DNA of 64,000 nt from Lentibacter sp. XHP0401. Its GTDB lineage: Bacteria > Pseudomonadota > Alphaproteobacteria > Rhodobacterales > Rhodobacteraceae. Made by a program: the position numbers and the translations under genes. Under the pieces are notes generated by a model. The model worked only from the letters and a program-made list of their open reading frames with translations. It did no database searches and was not told the origin of the DNA. The stretch spans positions 310,001 to 374,000 of the forward strand of contig NZ_JAOWLC010000002.1 in the NCBI RefSeq assembly GCF_025751535.1, read 5' to 3'. Position 1 is the stretch's first letter. The number at the start of each line of letters is the position of its first letter. This document shows, in pieces, positions 1-9,004 of the stretch.

Positions 1-441
1 AAAACCAACCTTTTGGCAGCGGTGCGCGCCAAGAGCGAGGGCTGCCCCATGGCGATTGCTCTCATCAATGACCCTACGCTCATTCCGCTGATGGGGCCGA
101 TGGGGATTGACGCTTACATCAACCCGCGTGCGACAACTGTCAGCTCGATTTTGCGCCACATCCGCCACGGCCGTGTGAAAGGTGTTTACTCGATCGGAGA
201 TGCAGAGGCCGAAATCATCGAGGCGGAAGTGCTTTCGACTTCGCCGATCTCAGGACAGGCAATTCGTGATATTGATTTCCCTGAAGGGGTGCTTATCGGG
301 GCGCTGATGAAAAATGGTAAGGTCATAAAACCACAAGGAGAAACCCGCGTGGAAGAGGGCGATGTGATTGTGCTCTTTGCCATGACAGATGATGTCGCCG
401 AGGTGGAACGGCTTCTCCAAGTGTCCATCGACTTTTTCTGA
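1..441 (+). CDS. trkA: Trk potassium uptake regulator TrkA, C-terminal part
   Basis: Partial gene, cut by the left edge; the reading frame is open from base 1. The visible 146 residues are the end of the second RCK/TrkA-N lobe and a complete TrkA-C (RCK-C) domain. TrkA is the cytoplasmic nucleotide-binding gating subunit of the Trk K+ importer. The stop codon lies 5 bases before the trkH start, so the two are cotranscribed, which supports the call. The N-terminal NAD-binding motif is outside the window. Confidence 0.9.
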   Translation, partial: KTNLLAAVRAKSEGCPMAIALINDPTLIPLMGPMGIDAYINPRATTVSSILRHIRHGRVKGVYSIGDAEAEIIEAEVLSTSPISGQAIRDIDFPEGVLIGALMKNGKVIKPQGETRVEEGDVIVLFAMTDDVAEVERLLQVSIDFF

Positions 442-446
442 AGCCG

Positions 447-1961
447 ATGATGCGCATCGCCGAAATACCCCTGTTTTTGCAGCTTACGTTGCTGGCCTCT
501 GTGTCCATGTATGTGCCGGCTGTGCACGCATTGAGCTGGAACAACCATCATGAGGCGCGAGTGTTTTTCTATGCGGGCACACTGGGGTTGTTTGTCTCGG
601 TCTTGATCGTGATCACCCTGAGTGCTGGCCATGTGCGCAGGCGCGGCGGTTTGGGCAACCTTGCTGCTGTTGTCGCAGCATACTTCCTGCTGCCCTTGAT
701 GCTCGCCTGGCCATTTTATGAAGCGGTGCAGACCACAAGCTTCATGAATTCTTACTTCGAGATGGTCTCGGCTTTTACCACCACCGGTGCGCCTCTGTTT
801 GAGCCCGGGCGGCTTTCGGGGACGATGCATTTGTGGCGTGCGCAGGTGGGCTGGCTTGGAGGCTTGTTTATCTGGATTACGGCGGCGGCTGTATTGGCTC
901 CGCTGGCGCTTGGCGGGTTCGAAGTGACCGCTTCCGCCGAGCCTGGGCGCGGTGATATCCCGCTCGATCGCTATGTTCCGAGCAATGACACAAGGCGCCT
1001 CAAGCGTGGGCTGGAGGGGCTTGCGCCTCTTTATCTAGGTCTCACCGCGGTTTTGGCAGTCTGCCTCATAATCAGTGGGGATACGCCACTTGTGGCCGTG
1101 ATTCATGCGATGTCGACACTCTCGACAAGCGGTATCTCGGCAACAGGAGGGCTTGAGGGGAGCAACTCGGGCATACGTGGCGAGTTTGTTGTATTTCTGT
1201 TTCTGTTCTTCGGTCTTTCTCGGCTGACATTTTCGACCGACACCATCACCACAAGGAGACACGGGCTGCACAATGATCCGGAGTTTCGCATGGGGATGCT
1301 GATTGTTTTCGGGGTGACGCTGCTTCTGTTTGTGCGACACTGGGTTGCTTCTTTTGAGGTGGCTCAGGACGAGAATATTATGGCAGCCTTGCGTGCTCTT
1401 TGGGGCAGCTTCTTTACTGTTATGTCGTTTCTGACCACAACAGGATTTGAAAGTGCCGATTGGGAAGAGGCGCGGGGCTGGTCGGGTCTTGGTGCACCGG
1501 GGCTTATTTTGCTAGGCCTTTCATTGATTGGCGGAGGCGTTGCGACAACGGCAGGGGGCGTTAAACTCTTGCGTGTTTATGCGCTATACCTGAACGGGCT
1601 GCGCGAGATGGAGAGGCTTGTGCATCCTTCTTCCGTTGGACGGGCCAGCAGCCAGAGCCGGCGCATCCGGTCCAAAGGGGCTTATATAGCCTGGATTTTC
1701 TTCATGCTTTTTGCCATCTCGCTCACGGTTGTCATGCTGTTGTTGGCGGCCACAGGAGTAGGCTTCGAGAATGCGACCATTCTCTCGGTTGCGGCGCTTT
1801 CAACAACCGGGCCGCTTGTACATGCGGCGGCAGAGACGCCTATCCTTTTAGGCCAGCTCAGTGTGGCAGCCAAACTTACGCTTTGCGCTGCGATGGTGGT
1901 GGGAAGGCTAGAAACGCTGGCAATCATTGCCATGTTCAACCCGTCTCTCTGGCGCGACTGA
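447..1961 (+). CDS. trkH: Trk potassium uptake protein TrkH
   Basis: 504 residues, the usual length for TrkH, the membrane pore of the Trk K+ uptake system. The protein is strongly hydrophobic with the four-fold pore repeat of the family: filter-like segments with a central Gly are visible at about residues 110-116 (FTTTGAP), 225-230 (LSTSGI), 329-334 (LTTTGF) and 450-456 (ALSTTGP). The signature GGGVATTAGG at 362-371 follows the third loop. It starts at ATGATG five bases after trkA. A trkA-trkH operon gives regulated K+ uptake for osmotic balance. Confidence 0.93.
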   Translation: MMRIAEIPLFLQLTLLASVSMYVPAVHALSWNNHHEARVFFYAGTLGLFVSVLIVITLSAGHVRRRGGLGNLAAVVAAYFLLPLMLAWPFYEAVQTTSFMNSYFEMVSAFTTTGAPLFEPGRLSGTMHLWRAQVGWLGGLFIWITAAAVLAPLALGGFEVTASAEPGRGDIPLDRYVPSNDTRRLKRGLEGLAPLYLGLTAVLAVCLIISGDTPLVAVIHAMSTLSTSGISATGGLEGSNSGIRGEFVVFLFLFFGLSRLTFSTDTITTRRHGLHNDPEFRMGMLIVFGVTLLLFVRHWVASFEVAQDENIMAALRALWGSFFTVMSFLTTTGFESADWEEARGWSGLGAPGLILLGLSLIGGGVATTAGGVKLLRVYALYLNGLREMERLVHPSSVGRASSQSRRIRSKGAYIAWIFFMLFAISLTVVMLLLAATGVGFENATILSVAALSTTGPLVHAAAETPILLGQLSVAAKLTLCAAMVVGRLETLAIIAMFNPSLWRD

Positions 1962-2089
1962 CGCGTGGGCGCAACAGGTTTGCAACTCTCAGGCGTTTGG
2001 GGGGTTTAACATTCCGATTTCGTAGAACATACTGAAAGCCACCACTCGGCCGAAGCACGGCCGGAAACTGACAATAAGGCATTAGAACC

Positions 2090-2329
2090 ATGGCTTCCGA
2101 CCGTCAAAATCTTCAGGATGCATTCCTGAATCACGTCCGCAAAACAAAGACACCTGTCACTATTTTCTTGATCAACGGCGTCAAGCTGCAAGGTGTGATC
2201 ACGTGGTTTGATAATTTCTGCGTGCTCTTGCGCCGCGACGGGCAGAGCCAGCTGGTTTACAAACATGCAATCAGCACGATTATGCCCGCACAGCCGATCT
2301 CGCTTTACGAGGGTGAAGAGGCTCAGTGA
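2090..2329 (+). CDS. hfq: RNA chaperone Hfq
   Basis: 79 residues. The Sm1 motif ([16 protein letters not shown], about 25-40) and the Sm2 signature (YKHAISTI, about 61-68) are intact, as are the N-terminal Q8 and the R/K-poor short C-terminus typical of alphaproteobacteria. The hexamer pairs small RNAs with mRNAs. The stop codon overlaps the hflX start (GTGA), the standard hfq-hflX arrangement. The presence of Hfq is relevant to the small RNA candidates at 17.8 and 47.4 kb. Confidence 0.97.
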   Translation: MASDRQNLQDAFLNHVRKTKTPVTIFLINGVKLQGVITWFDNFCVLLRRDGQSQLVYKHAISTIMPAQPISLYEGEEAQ

Positions 2330-3606
2330 GCGAACATGATCCGGCGCTGACACGGGCGTGGGTTCTTCACCCCGATATCATCCGCAAAGACGAACAAACT
2401 CGGACACCTGCACACGCGCTTGAAGAAGCTGTGGCGCTTGGTGAAGCCATGCCCGGGCTTGAAATTGTCGGAGCGGATGTCGTTCGTTTGAAAAAGCCGC
2501 ACCCGGGCCTTTTGTTTGGCAAGGGCAAACTTGACGAGATCAAGGAAAAGCTAGAAACGAACGAAGTTGAACTCGTGCTGATTGACGGGCCTGTAAGCCC
2601 AGTGCAGCAACGCAACCTCGAGAAAAAGTGGGGTGTGAAGATACTCGATCGCACCGGGCTTATTCTGGAAATCTTTTCGGATCGTGCGCGCACCCGAGAG
2701 GGCGTTTTACAAGTCGAGATGGCGGCCTTGAGCTATCAGCGCACGCGGTTGGTACGGGCCTGGACCCACCTTGAGCGCCAACGTGGCGGGCTTGGCTTTG
2801 TCGGCGGGCCAGGGGAAACACAGATCGAGGCGGACCGCCGTGCGATTGACGAGCAGTTGGTCCGGCTGCGCCGTCAGCTAGCCAAAGTTGTCAAAACCCG
2901 CGAGTTGCACCGTAAGAGCCGTGCCAAGGTGCCATTTCCGATTGTGGCTCTGGTGGGATATACCAACGCAGGAAAATCAACGCTTTTCAACCGCCTGACA
3001 GGCGCAGACGTGATGGCAAAAGATATGCTTTTTGCCACGCTTGATCCGACAATGCGCAAAGTCGAGCTTGGCGCTTCGGGGCTGGAAGTGATTATGTCGG
3101 ATACGGTGGGATTCATCTCGAACTTGCCGACCGAGCTTGTTGCGGCTTTCCGCGCCACCCTCGAAGAAGTTTTGAGTGCCGATCTAATTCTGCATGTGCG
3201 CGACATCGCTCATGCCGAGACAGACGCACAGGCACAGGACGTGAAGGTCATCCTTGAAGGTCTTGGAATTAAAGACGAAACTCCAATGTTTGAAGTTTTG
3301 AATAAAGTTGATCTGCTAGACCCTGAGGCTGCGCAAGCGGTACAAACCCAGGCGGCACGCAGCGAAGGTGTGTTTGCAGTTTCGTCTCTGACGGGTGTGG
3401 GACTAGAGGAACTGATGCAAGCCGTTTCGGTTGCTTTGCAAGGCCTCAAAAAGAGTGAGGCTTTGCGCCTGAGTTTTGCCGAGGGGCGCAAGCGGGCTTG
3501 GCTCTTTGATCAGGGCGTTGTCGAGGCCGAGCGCCAGACAGAGGAAGGTTACACTCTCAAAGTGCGCTGGACAGCGCGGCAGGCCGATCAGTTTTCCAAA
3601 CTTTGA
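2326..3606 (+). CDS. hflX: Ribosome-associated GTPase HflX
   Basis: 426 residues, GTG start overlapping the hfq stop by four bases. The N-terminal HflX domain carries the family signature [12 protein letters not shown] (157-168), followed by a G domain with G1 GYTNAGKST (211-219), a G3 DTVG motif and G4 NKVD. HflX binds the 50S subunit and splits stalled or hibernating ribosomes. It is translationally coupled to hfq and converges with the next gene 21 bases downstream, with no clear terminator hairpin between them. Confidence 0.95.
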   Translation: MSEHDPALTRAWVLHPDIIRKDEQTRTPAHALEEAVALGEAMPGLEIVGADVVRLKKPHPGLLFGKGKLDEIKEKLETNEVELVLIDGPVSPVQQRNLEKKWGVKILDRTGLILEIFSDRARTREGVLQVEMAALSYQRTRLVRAWTHLERQRGGLGFVGGPGETQIEADRRAIDEQLVRLRRQLAKVVKTRELHRKSRAKVPFPIVALVGYTNAGKSTLFNRLTGADVMAKDMLFATLDPTMRKVELGASGLEVIMSDTVGFISNLPTELVAAFRATLEEVLSADLILHVRDIAHAETDAQAQDVKVILEGLGIKDETPMFEVLNKVDLLDPEAAQAVQTQAARSEGVFAVSSLTGVGLEELMQAVSVALQGLKKSEALRLSFAEGRKRAWLFDQGVVEAERQTEEGYTLKVRWTARQADQFSKL

Positions 3607-3627
3607 AGGTTGTAGTACTGCTGTGGC

Positions 3628-6123
3628 TCAGTCGGTTTTGGGGATCAGCAAGGTTTCTCCCACCGAAGCTGCGCGGGCAAGACCTTCATCAAGCGACATT
3701 GTAATATATTCACCGCGCCGCCAGAGCTGTGCCATATCATCATAGTGACGCGAAAGCGGGTGGCCTGACTGACCTGTCGAGAGAATAAAGACAGAACTGT
3801 CCGGATCGGTAAAATCATAGACCCCCCGGTAGCCAGCGGCATGCACATTCTGGAACGGATAGGGAGAGGTGCCGCTGGTGCGGCCGCGCATGAGTGTATT
3901 GTCACCGCCCGAGGTGCTTTGGCGGATGTTTACAAAATAACGCAGAATAGGAACTTCGCCGAGAACGGCGTGGTCATGGGTGGCCTCGTGGGCATCGCCC
4001 CAGCGAAGTGCCTCGATCGAGGTTCCATAGGTTTCGTCGAGCCAGACCAGCGCGTCATCGAGAGCGAGGCGGGCGATGTCTGTGCAAGATTCTGTAGCTG
4101 AAGACTGGATGATGTTGCACCACACGCCTGCTCCATCGATATTGCGGAAGACCCGTTCAACAAAGAGAGGCTCCATGTGGATATACTCTTCGGCGAGCGG
4201 GCCAAGTTCGTCGCGAATGAGACGTTCTTGCAAAAAACGCATCCAAGCCGAATAGATCAGGGGCTCGGGCAAGTGCTCGTTCATGTTGCCGTTCCAGCCT
4301 GCCAGCAAGTTCAGTGCGATCTGTCGGCGGCGCTCTGGTGTGCCTTCAGCAGCAGCTTCACCTGTGAACCAAAGATCGGCAGCAACCAGCGGCAAGAGTG
4401 TCCGCGCGGTATAACTGACGGTATCCAGTTGAGCTTCCACAAAACTGTCGCGGGTGTGCGCTTTGCGCCCTTGCATAAGCCGCTGCCAACGCAGAATGCG
4501 CTGCGTGTCGCCCCAAGAATAAGACACATGCAGCGGAAAGGGGCGCTCGAGCAGTTTGTTGTTTGTATTGCCGACAATACCACCGGCAGGGCGGATAAAT
4601 TCGGGGTTGGCCGAGGCGGGGAAGACACCTTGCCAGCGGTTTTGGGTAAGCCATCCACGGGCAGGAATGCGGCCCTGACCTTCTGCGTTGGCATCACGGC
4701 GGGGCATTGCACCTATGGTTTTCAATGCGATGTTGTCTTTATCGGCGAGTGTCAGGTTTTGAGAGGGGGCAATGTAAAGCGCGCTCGCGCCGAGGGCTTC
4801 GTCTATGTTTTGCGCGCGCATAAGGTGAAAGGCCGCACTCATCGAGGTGTCGGCGGGCTCTAGCGCTGTCCATCCGAGGGATGCGACATGACCCGACGGG
4901 GTGACTGCGCTGACATTATGAAAGCTGGGCGGCAGGACCAGACCGTTATCTGTACTGCGCATGATGAGTGTGACTGGAGCTGCATCCTTGATCTTGATGA
5001 TCGAGCGTCGGGTCTCAAAGGCTTTGTAGCCATCAGGAGTGCGGTATTCTTCATTGTTTGCAGGATTGAGCTCTTCCATGAAAATGTCCTGATCATCAAG
5101 ATAGGACGATGTGAGCCCCCAACCGAGGCTTTCACTGCGCCCCGCCAGAACGATTGGCATACCGGGAATTGTCGCGCCTATGACACCGCCTGTTTCGAGT
5201 TCTAGGCGTGCGAGATACCATATAGCCGGGGCTGTCAGACCAAGATGCGGATCATTGGCCAAAAGAGTGCCTGCCGTAGCCGAGCGAGAGGGCGCAGCAG
5301 CCCATGCGTTGGATGCGCCTGCAAACGCTCGGTTCTTGAGCGGAGAGAGCGGATGGCGGGTGATGTCCGCCTCATTGTTCGCAGCGAACTGTGAGGGAAA
5401 TGTGGCTGTCGGGAAAAGGCTGGCATATTCCGGCAGCGCAGCGACGCCTGTTCCCGGCACATCTGGCAGGATATCTTTCAAGCGGTCTTCATTGTCGAGC
5501 AGAAGTGCTGTGCGGGCGCGCAGGACTTCATCGGCAGCCTGACCCGAGAGCTGGACGGCCATAAGCTTGAGGATTGCCAATGAGTCTTCAGGCCGCCACG
5601 GCGATATGGGAGCGTTGAACAGGAACATCTCGGGCGCGCCGCGGCCCAAAGCGCTGTCGTTAATTTCGGCAAGCCGTGCGTTGACGCCTGCGGCATAGGC
5701 TTCAAGTGCAGCAAGGGTTTCAGGATCCTGAGCGGCTACAGAAGAGCGCGCCAAAGTGTAAATATCAAACCGCCGCAAAAGCTTGTCAATGGGAAGTGTG
5801 GACGCTCCAAAGACCTCGGAGAGGCGGCCCTGTGCCGTGCGACGCAGGAGCGTCATTTGCCAGAGGCGGTCTTGTGCATGTGCATAGCCAAGCCCGAAAT
5901 AGACGGGTTCATCGCCTTTTTCAGGCTCGCTCGCAAAGATATGCGGGATGTTGGAATGATCGCGCAGGATACGCAGAGGGGCTGACAACTCAGCGACTTC
6001 AAGGGATTTATCATAATCAGGCAAGGAGCGGGAGGCGAGGTAATAGACCCCTAAAACGGCCAGAACCGTAAAGGCAATGAGCACTGCGGCGATGCGGATC
6101 AGCCAGCGAAACACTATCAGCAT
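3628..6123 (-). CDS. Penicillin acylase family Ntn hydrolase
   Basis: 831 residues. One N-terminal membrane anchor or signal (about 5-30) is followed by the alpha part with the family motif GYAHAQDRLWQM (79-90) and a spacer. The predicted autocleavage and nucleophile site is Ser271 in GASNAW, after which the beta part begins (ANDPHLGL). Members of this family are periplasmic heterodimers that hydrolyse amide bonds in penicillins, N-acyl-homoserine lactones or other acyl amides; substrate cannot be told from sequence. It stands alone on its strand. An AHL-acylase role is possible but is inference only. Confidence 0.88.
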   Translation of the reverse strand: MLIVFRWLIRIAAVLIAFTVLAVLGVYYLASRSLPDYDKSLEVAELSAPLRILRDHSNIPHIFASEPEKGDEPVYFGLGYAHAQDRLWQMTLLRRTAQGRLSEVFGASTLPIDKLLRRFDIYTLARSSVAAQDPETLAALEAYAAGVNARLAEINDSALGRGAPEMFLFNAPISPWRPEDSLAILKLMAVQLSGQAADEVLRARTALLLDNEDRLKDILPDVPGTGVAALPEYASLFPTATFPSQFAANNEADITRHPLSPLKNRAFAGASNAWAAAPSRSATAGTLLANDPHLGLTAPAIWYLARLELETGGVIGATIPGMPIVLAGRSESLGWGLTSSYLDDQDIFMEELNPANNEEYRTPDGYKAFETRRSIIKIKDAAPVTLIMRSTDNGLVLPPSFHNVSAVTPSGHVASLGWTALEPADTSMSAAFHLMRAQNIDEALGASALYIAPSQNLTLADKDNIALKTIGAMPRRDANAEGQGRIPARGWLTQNRWQGVFPASANPEFIRPAGGIVGNTNNKLLERPFPLHVSYSWGDTQRILRWQRLMQGRKAHTRDSFVEAQLDTVSYTARTLLPLVAADLWFTGEAAAEGTPERRRQIALNLLAGWNGNMNEHLPEPLIYSAWMRFLQERLIRDELGPLAEEYIHMEPLFVERVFRNIDGAGVWCNIIQSSATESCTDIARLALDDALVWLDETYGTSIEALRWGDAHEATHDHAVLGEVPILRYFVNIRQSTSGGDNTLMRGRTSGTSPYPFQNVHAAGYRGVYDFTDPDSSVFILSTGQSGHPLSRHYDDMAQLWRRGEYITMSLDEGLARAASVGETLLIPKTD

Positions 6124-6229
6124 ATGTCTTCCCTTGTTTTCATGCGGGCCCGAATACAGCGTTTGGGCTTGCCAAGCAGCCCTATGCCCGACACAAACGA
6201 TAAGACGTTTGAATGCAAGGGGAAAGACT

Positions 6230-7102
6230 ATGGCAAAACTCGCTTTTCTGGGTCTCGGTGTAATGGGTTATCCTATGGCTGGCCACCTGAAAGCCGCAGG
6301 GCATGATGTCTGCGTGTATAACCGAACAGCAACCAAGGCCGAGGCTTGGGCCGCGGAGCACGGCGGACGCAGCGCTGCGTCACCTCGGGAAGCTGCTGAG
6401 GGGGCTGACTTTGTGATGGCCTGTGTTGGCAATGACAATGATTTGCGTGCCGTCTGTCTCGGAGGCGAGGGCGCTTTTGCAGGTATGGGGGAGGGTGCGT
6501 GCTTTGTTGATCATACGACTGTTTCAGCCAAGGTGACCGCTGAACTTTATAATGCTGCAAAAGACAAAGGCATTGGTTTTGTCGATGCTCCCGTTTCTGG
6601 CGGGCAAGCCGGGGCCGAGAACGGCGTGCTCTCTGTGATGTGCGGCGGCGATGCTGCGCATTTTGCGAAGGCGGAACCTGTGATGGCGGCCTACGCCCGC
6701 ATTTGCCGCAGGATTGGCGAAAGCGGCGCAGGGCAGATGACCAAGATGTGCAATCAGATTGCCATTGCCGGGCTTGTGCAAGGCCTCTCGGAAGCGTTGC
6801 ACTTTGCTCAATGTGCGGGCCTTGACGGGCGCGATGTGGTTGAAGTGATCTCGCAGGGGGCTGCGGGAAGTTGGCAGATGCAGAACCGTCATGAAACCAT
6901 GCTGGACGGCAAATTCGAGCACGGGTTTGCTGTGGACTGGATGCGCAAAGACCTTGGTATCTGTCTTGAGACAGCAGACGAGACAGGCGCGAGCTTGCCT
7001 GTAACGGCTCTTGTGGACCAGTTTTACAAGGATGTGCAAAAGATGGGCGGTGGACGTTGGGATACGTCGAGTCTGCTCAAACGCTTGAGTGTGAAAGACT
7101 GA
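6230..7102 (+). CDS. NAD(P)-dependent 3-hydroxyacid dehydrogenase (HIBADH family)
   Basis: 290 residues from ATG 6230, chosen because AAGGGGAAAG lies just upstream and the Rossmann fold begins at once (GLGVMGYPMAGHL, 8-20). The family substrate-site signature DAPVSGGQAGAENG and the catalytic Lys in GQMTKMCNQ are present. The family includes 3-hydroxyisobutyrate dehydrogenase and tartronate semialdehyde reductase; without pathway neighbours I cannot choose between them. An in-frame upstream extension to 6077 would run into the divergent acylase start and has no Shine-Dalgarno sequence. Confidence 0.88.
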   Translation: MAKLAFLGLGVMGYPMAGHLKAAGHDVCVYNRTATKAEAWAAEHGGRSAASPREAAEGADFVMACVGNDNDLRAVCLGGEGAFAGMGEGACFVDHTTVSAKVTAELYNAAKDKGIGFVDAPVSGGQAGAENGVLSVMCGGDAAHFAKAEPVMAAYARICRRIGESGAGQMTKMCNQIAIAGLVQGLSEALHFAQCAGLDGRDVVEVISQGAAGSWQMQNRHETMLDGKFEHGFAVDWMRKDLGICLETADETGASLPVTALVDQFYKDVQKMGGGRWDTSSLLKRLSVKD

Positions 7103-7142
7103 GTTTGCCAGCCAACTAGACTTGTGTGGCGGACTATGTGGC

Positions 7143-7172
7143 ATACTGTCCATACAACAGTATGGACAGTAT
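7143..7172. repeat. Perfect 13-bp inverted repeat, copy 1 of a dispersed palindrome
   Basis: ATACTGTCCATAC (7143-7155) and its exact reverse complement GTATGGACAGTAT (7160-7172) flank the loop AACA. A second, imperfect copy with the same loop lies at 27801-27830, and the two share the 17-base core TACAACAGTATGGACAG. It sits between a forward gene and the converging emrE-type gene. It could be an operator, a terminator stem or a REP-like element; no T-run follows on either strand. Confidence 0.7.
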
Positions 7173-7185
7173 ACGGACAAAAGAG

Positions 7186-7266
7186 TTGCGCTTTGGCTGC
7201 GCCAAATCGCTGCGGCGGGGGGCTAGCCCCCCGCACCCCCAAGGTATTTTTGAACAGAAGAAGAGC
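7186..7266 (+). repeat. Dispersed 3'-end repeat, copy A
   Basis: This unit has three modules: a left module TTGCGCTTTGGCTGCGCCAA with the small inverted repeat TTTGGCTGCGCCAAA, a central GC-rich hairpin (GGGGGGCTAGCCCCCC), and a right module CCCCAAGGTATTTTTGAACA. Related copies are on the minus strand at 13566-13648 (right module only) and 36871-36960 (all modules). Each follows the 3' end of a gene in the same orientation, here the dehydrogenase ending at 7102, so it probably acts as a terminator or mRNA 3' end. Confidence 0.6.
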
Positions 7267-7273
7267 GGGCGTT

Positions 7274-7603
7274 TTAATGCGGAGTGGCGTTTGAAAAGAG
7301 CTGGATGACCACAATGCCCGTTATGATGAGACCGAGGCCCAGCACAGCGGGCAGGTCCAGCTTTTGGCCGAACACAACGAAGCCGATCATAGCGATGAAA
7401 ACGATACCGAGCCCTGACCAAAGCGCATAAACCACGCCGACGGGCATGAAGCGCAGAACCATCGACAGGAAGTAAAAGCTGATGGCATAGGCTGCGACCA
7501 CCAGAACCGATGGCCAAAGGCGCGTGAATTGCTGGCTGGCCTGCATGGCCGAGGTTCCTATGGTTTCAAAAGCAACGGCGATGGCCAGATAGATATAGGG
7601 CAT
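7274..7603 (-). CDS. emrE: EmrE-type small multidrug resistance exporter
   Basis: 109 residues with four membrane helices, the size of the SMR family. The essential membrane-embedded acidic residue is Glu13 in helix 1 (AFETIGTSAM). The helix 2-3 region (YALWSGLGIVFIAMIG) and the C-terminal SNATPH ending resemble E. coli EmrE closely. Homodimers exchange protons for lipophilic cations or quaternary amines. It is a single gene converging on repeat copy A; a perfect 8-bp dyad lies 87-110 bases upstream. Confidence 0.9.
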   Translation of the reverse strand: MPYIYLAIAVAFETIGTSAMQASQQFTRLWPSVLVVAAYAISFYFLSMVLRFMPVGVVYALWSGLGIVFIAMIGFVVFGQKLDLPAVLGLGLIITGIVVIQLFSNATPH

Positions 7604-7689
7604 TAGGGATTCTTTCAGACTGGAAGCTCAGTTGTATCCTTGATGTCTGCCATAGCAAAGCGCGCAGAGACATCCGTCGAGAATTTTGC

Positions 7690-7713
7690 GATCATCTTAT
7701 TATCGAGATGATC
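7690..7713. promoter_or_regulatory. Perfect 8-bp inverted repeat between icd and emrE
   Basis: GATCATCT (7690-7697), an 8-base loop, then AGATGATC (7706-7713). It lies after the icd stop codon and about 90 bases before the emrE start, both on the minus strand. There is no following T-run on the minus strand, so it is a poor intrinsic terminator; it may be an operator for emrE or an icd 3' stem-loop. Confidence 0.4.
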
Positions 7714-7729
7714 TTACCCCACCTATAGC

Positions 7730-8944
7730 TTAACCGGCGAGCGCCTTTCTGAGGTTCTCGTCTATCTTTTCAAGAAAGCCCATTGTGGTCAGCCAGCCTT
7801 GCTCGGGGCCAACCAGTAGTGCGAGATCTTTGGTCATGAAGCCACTTTCAACAGTGTCGATGATGACCTTTTCAAGCGTTTCGGCAAAAGTCGTGAGGGC
7901 CACGTTTCCATCGAGCTTGGCCCGGTGCTTCAGGCCGCCTGTCCATGCATAGATCGAGGCGATGGAGTTGGTTGACGTGGCCTCGCCTGCCTGATGCTGG
8001 CGATAGTGGCGCGTGACAGTTCCATGGGCCGCCTCTGCCTCGACGATCTTGCCATCGGGGGTCATGAGCTGGCTGGCCATCATGCCGAGCGAGCCGAAGC
8101 CTTGGGCAACAGTGTCAGACTGCACATCGCCGTCGTAGTTTTTACAGGCCCAGACAAAGCCTCCGTTCCATTTCATTGCACAGGCGACCATATCGTCGAT
8201 CAGGCGGTGCTGGTATTCGATGCCTTTGGCGTCAAACGCCTCTTTGAATTCGGCGTCGAAAATCTCTTGGAAAAGCTCGAGAAAACGTCCGTCATATTGC
8301 TTGAGAATAGTGTTTTTGGTGCTGAGATAGACAGGCCAGCCGATGTCGAGCCCGTAGTTAAACGAGGCGCGGGCAAAGTCGCGGATGCTGTCATCGAGGT
8401 TATACATACCCATGAAAACACCCGCAGATGGGGCGTCATAAACTTCACGTTCGATAACTTCGCCGTCTTCTCCCTCAAACTTCATGGTGAGCTTGCCGGC
8501 GGTTGGGAATTTGAAGTCTGTCGCTTTGTATTGATCACCAAAAGCGTGACGACCGATCACAATGGGCTTTGTCCAGCCGGGCACAAGGCGCGGGACGTTC
8601 TTGCAGATGATAGGTTTGCGAAAGACCACACCGCCGAGGATGTTGCGGATTGTGCCGTTGGGGGATTTCCACATTTCCTTGAGGCCAAACTCTTCAACGC
8701 GAGCTTCATCCGGGGTGATGGTCGCGCATTTCACTGCGACGCCGACTTCTTTGGTCTTTTCGGCCGCATCGATTGTGATTTGGTCATTGGTGCGGTCGCG
8801 CTCTTCGATCCCGAGGTCGTAATAGAGCAGGTCGATGTCGAGATACGGCAGGATGAGCTTGTCTTTGATGAACTGCCAGATGATGCGGGTCATCTCGTCA
8901 CCGTCCATTTCGACAATGGGGTTTTCAACCTTGATCTTGTTCAT
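7730..8944 (-). CDS. icd: NADP-dependent isocitrate dehydrogenase, homodimeric eukaryote-like type
   Basis: 404 residues, the length of the type II (eukaryote-like) dimeric NADP enzyme. Visible landmarks are [11 protein letters not shown] (13-23) and SPNGTIRN with the substrate-binding Ser/Asn/Arg. Further along are the metal-binding Asp residues in the LIDDMVA region and [13 protein letters not shown], where Arg and His select NADP. It oxidatively decarboxylates isocitrate to 2-oxoglutarate in the TCA cycle. It lies 60 bases downstream of a second, unrelated isocitrate dehydrogenase on the same strand. Confidence 0.95.
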   Translation of the reverse strand: MNKIKVENPIVEMDGDEMTRIIWQFIKDKLILPYLDIDLLYYDLGIEERDRTNDQITIDAAEKTKEVGVAVKCATITPDEARVEEFGLKEMWKSPNGTIRNILGGVVFRKPIICKNVPRLVPGWTKPIVIGRHAFGDQYKATDFKFPTAGKLTMKFEGEDGEVIEREVYDAPSAGVFMGMYNLDDSIRDFARASFNYGLDIGWPVYLSTKNTILKQYDGRFLELFQEIFDAEFKEAFDAKGIEYQHRLIDDMVACAMKWNGGFVWACKNYDGDVQSDTVAQGFGSLGMMASQLMTPDGKIVEAEAAHGTVTRHYRQHQAGEATSTNSIASIYAWTGGLKHRAKLDGNVALTTFAETLEKVIIDTVESGFMTKDLALLVGPEQGWLTTMGFLEKIDENLRKALAG

Positions 8945-9004
8945 AACGTGCCTCGTTTGCCTGAAAGAAGTGAGGCGCCCGGTTTCCCGAGCGCCCCCTG
9001 TGTT

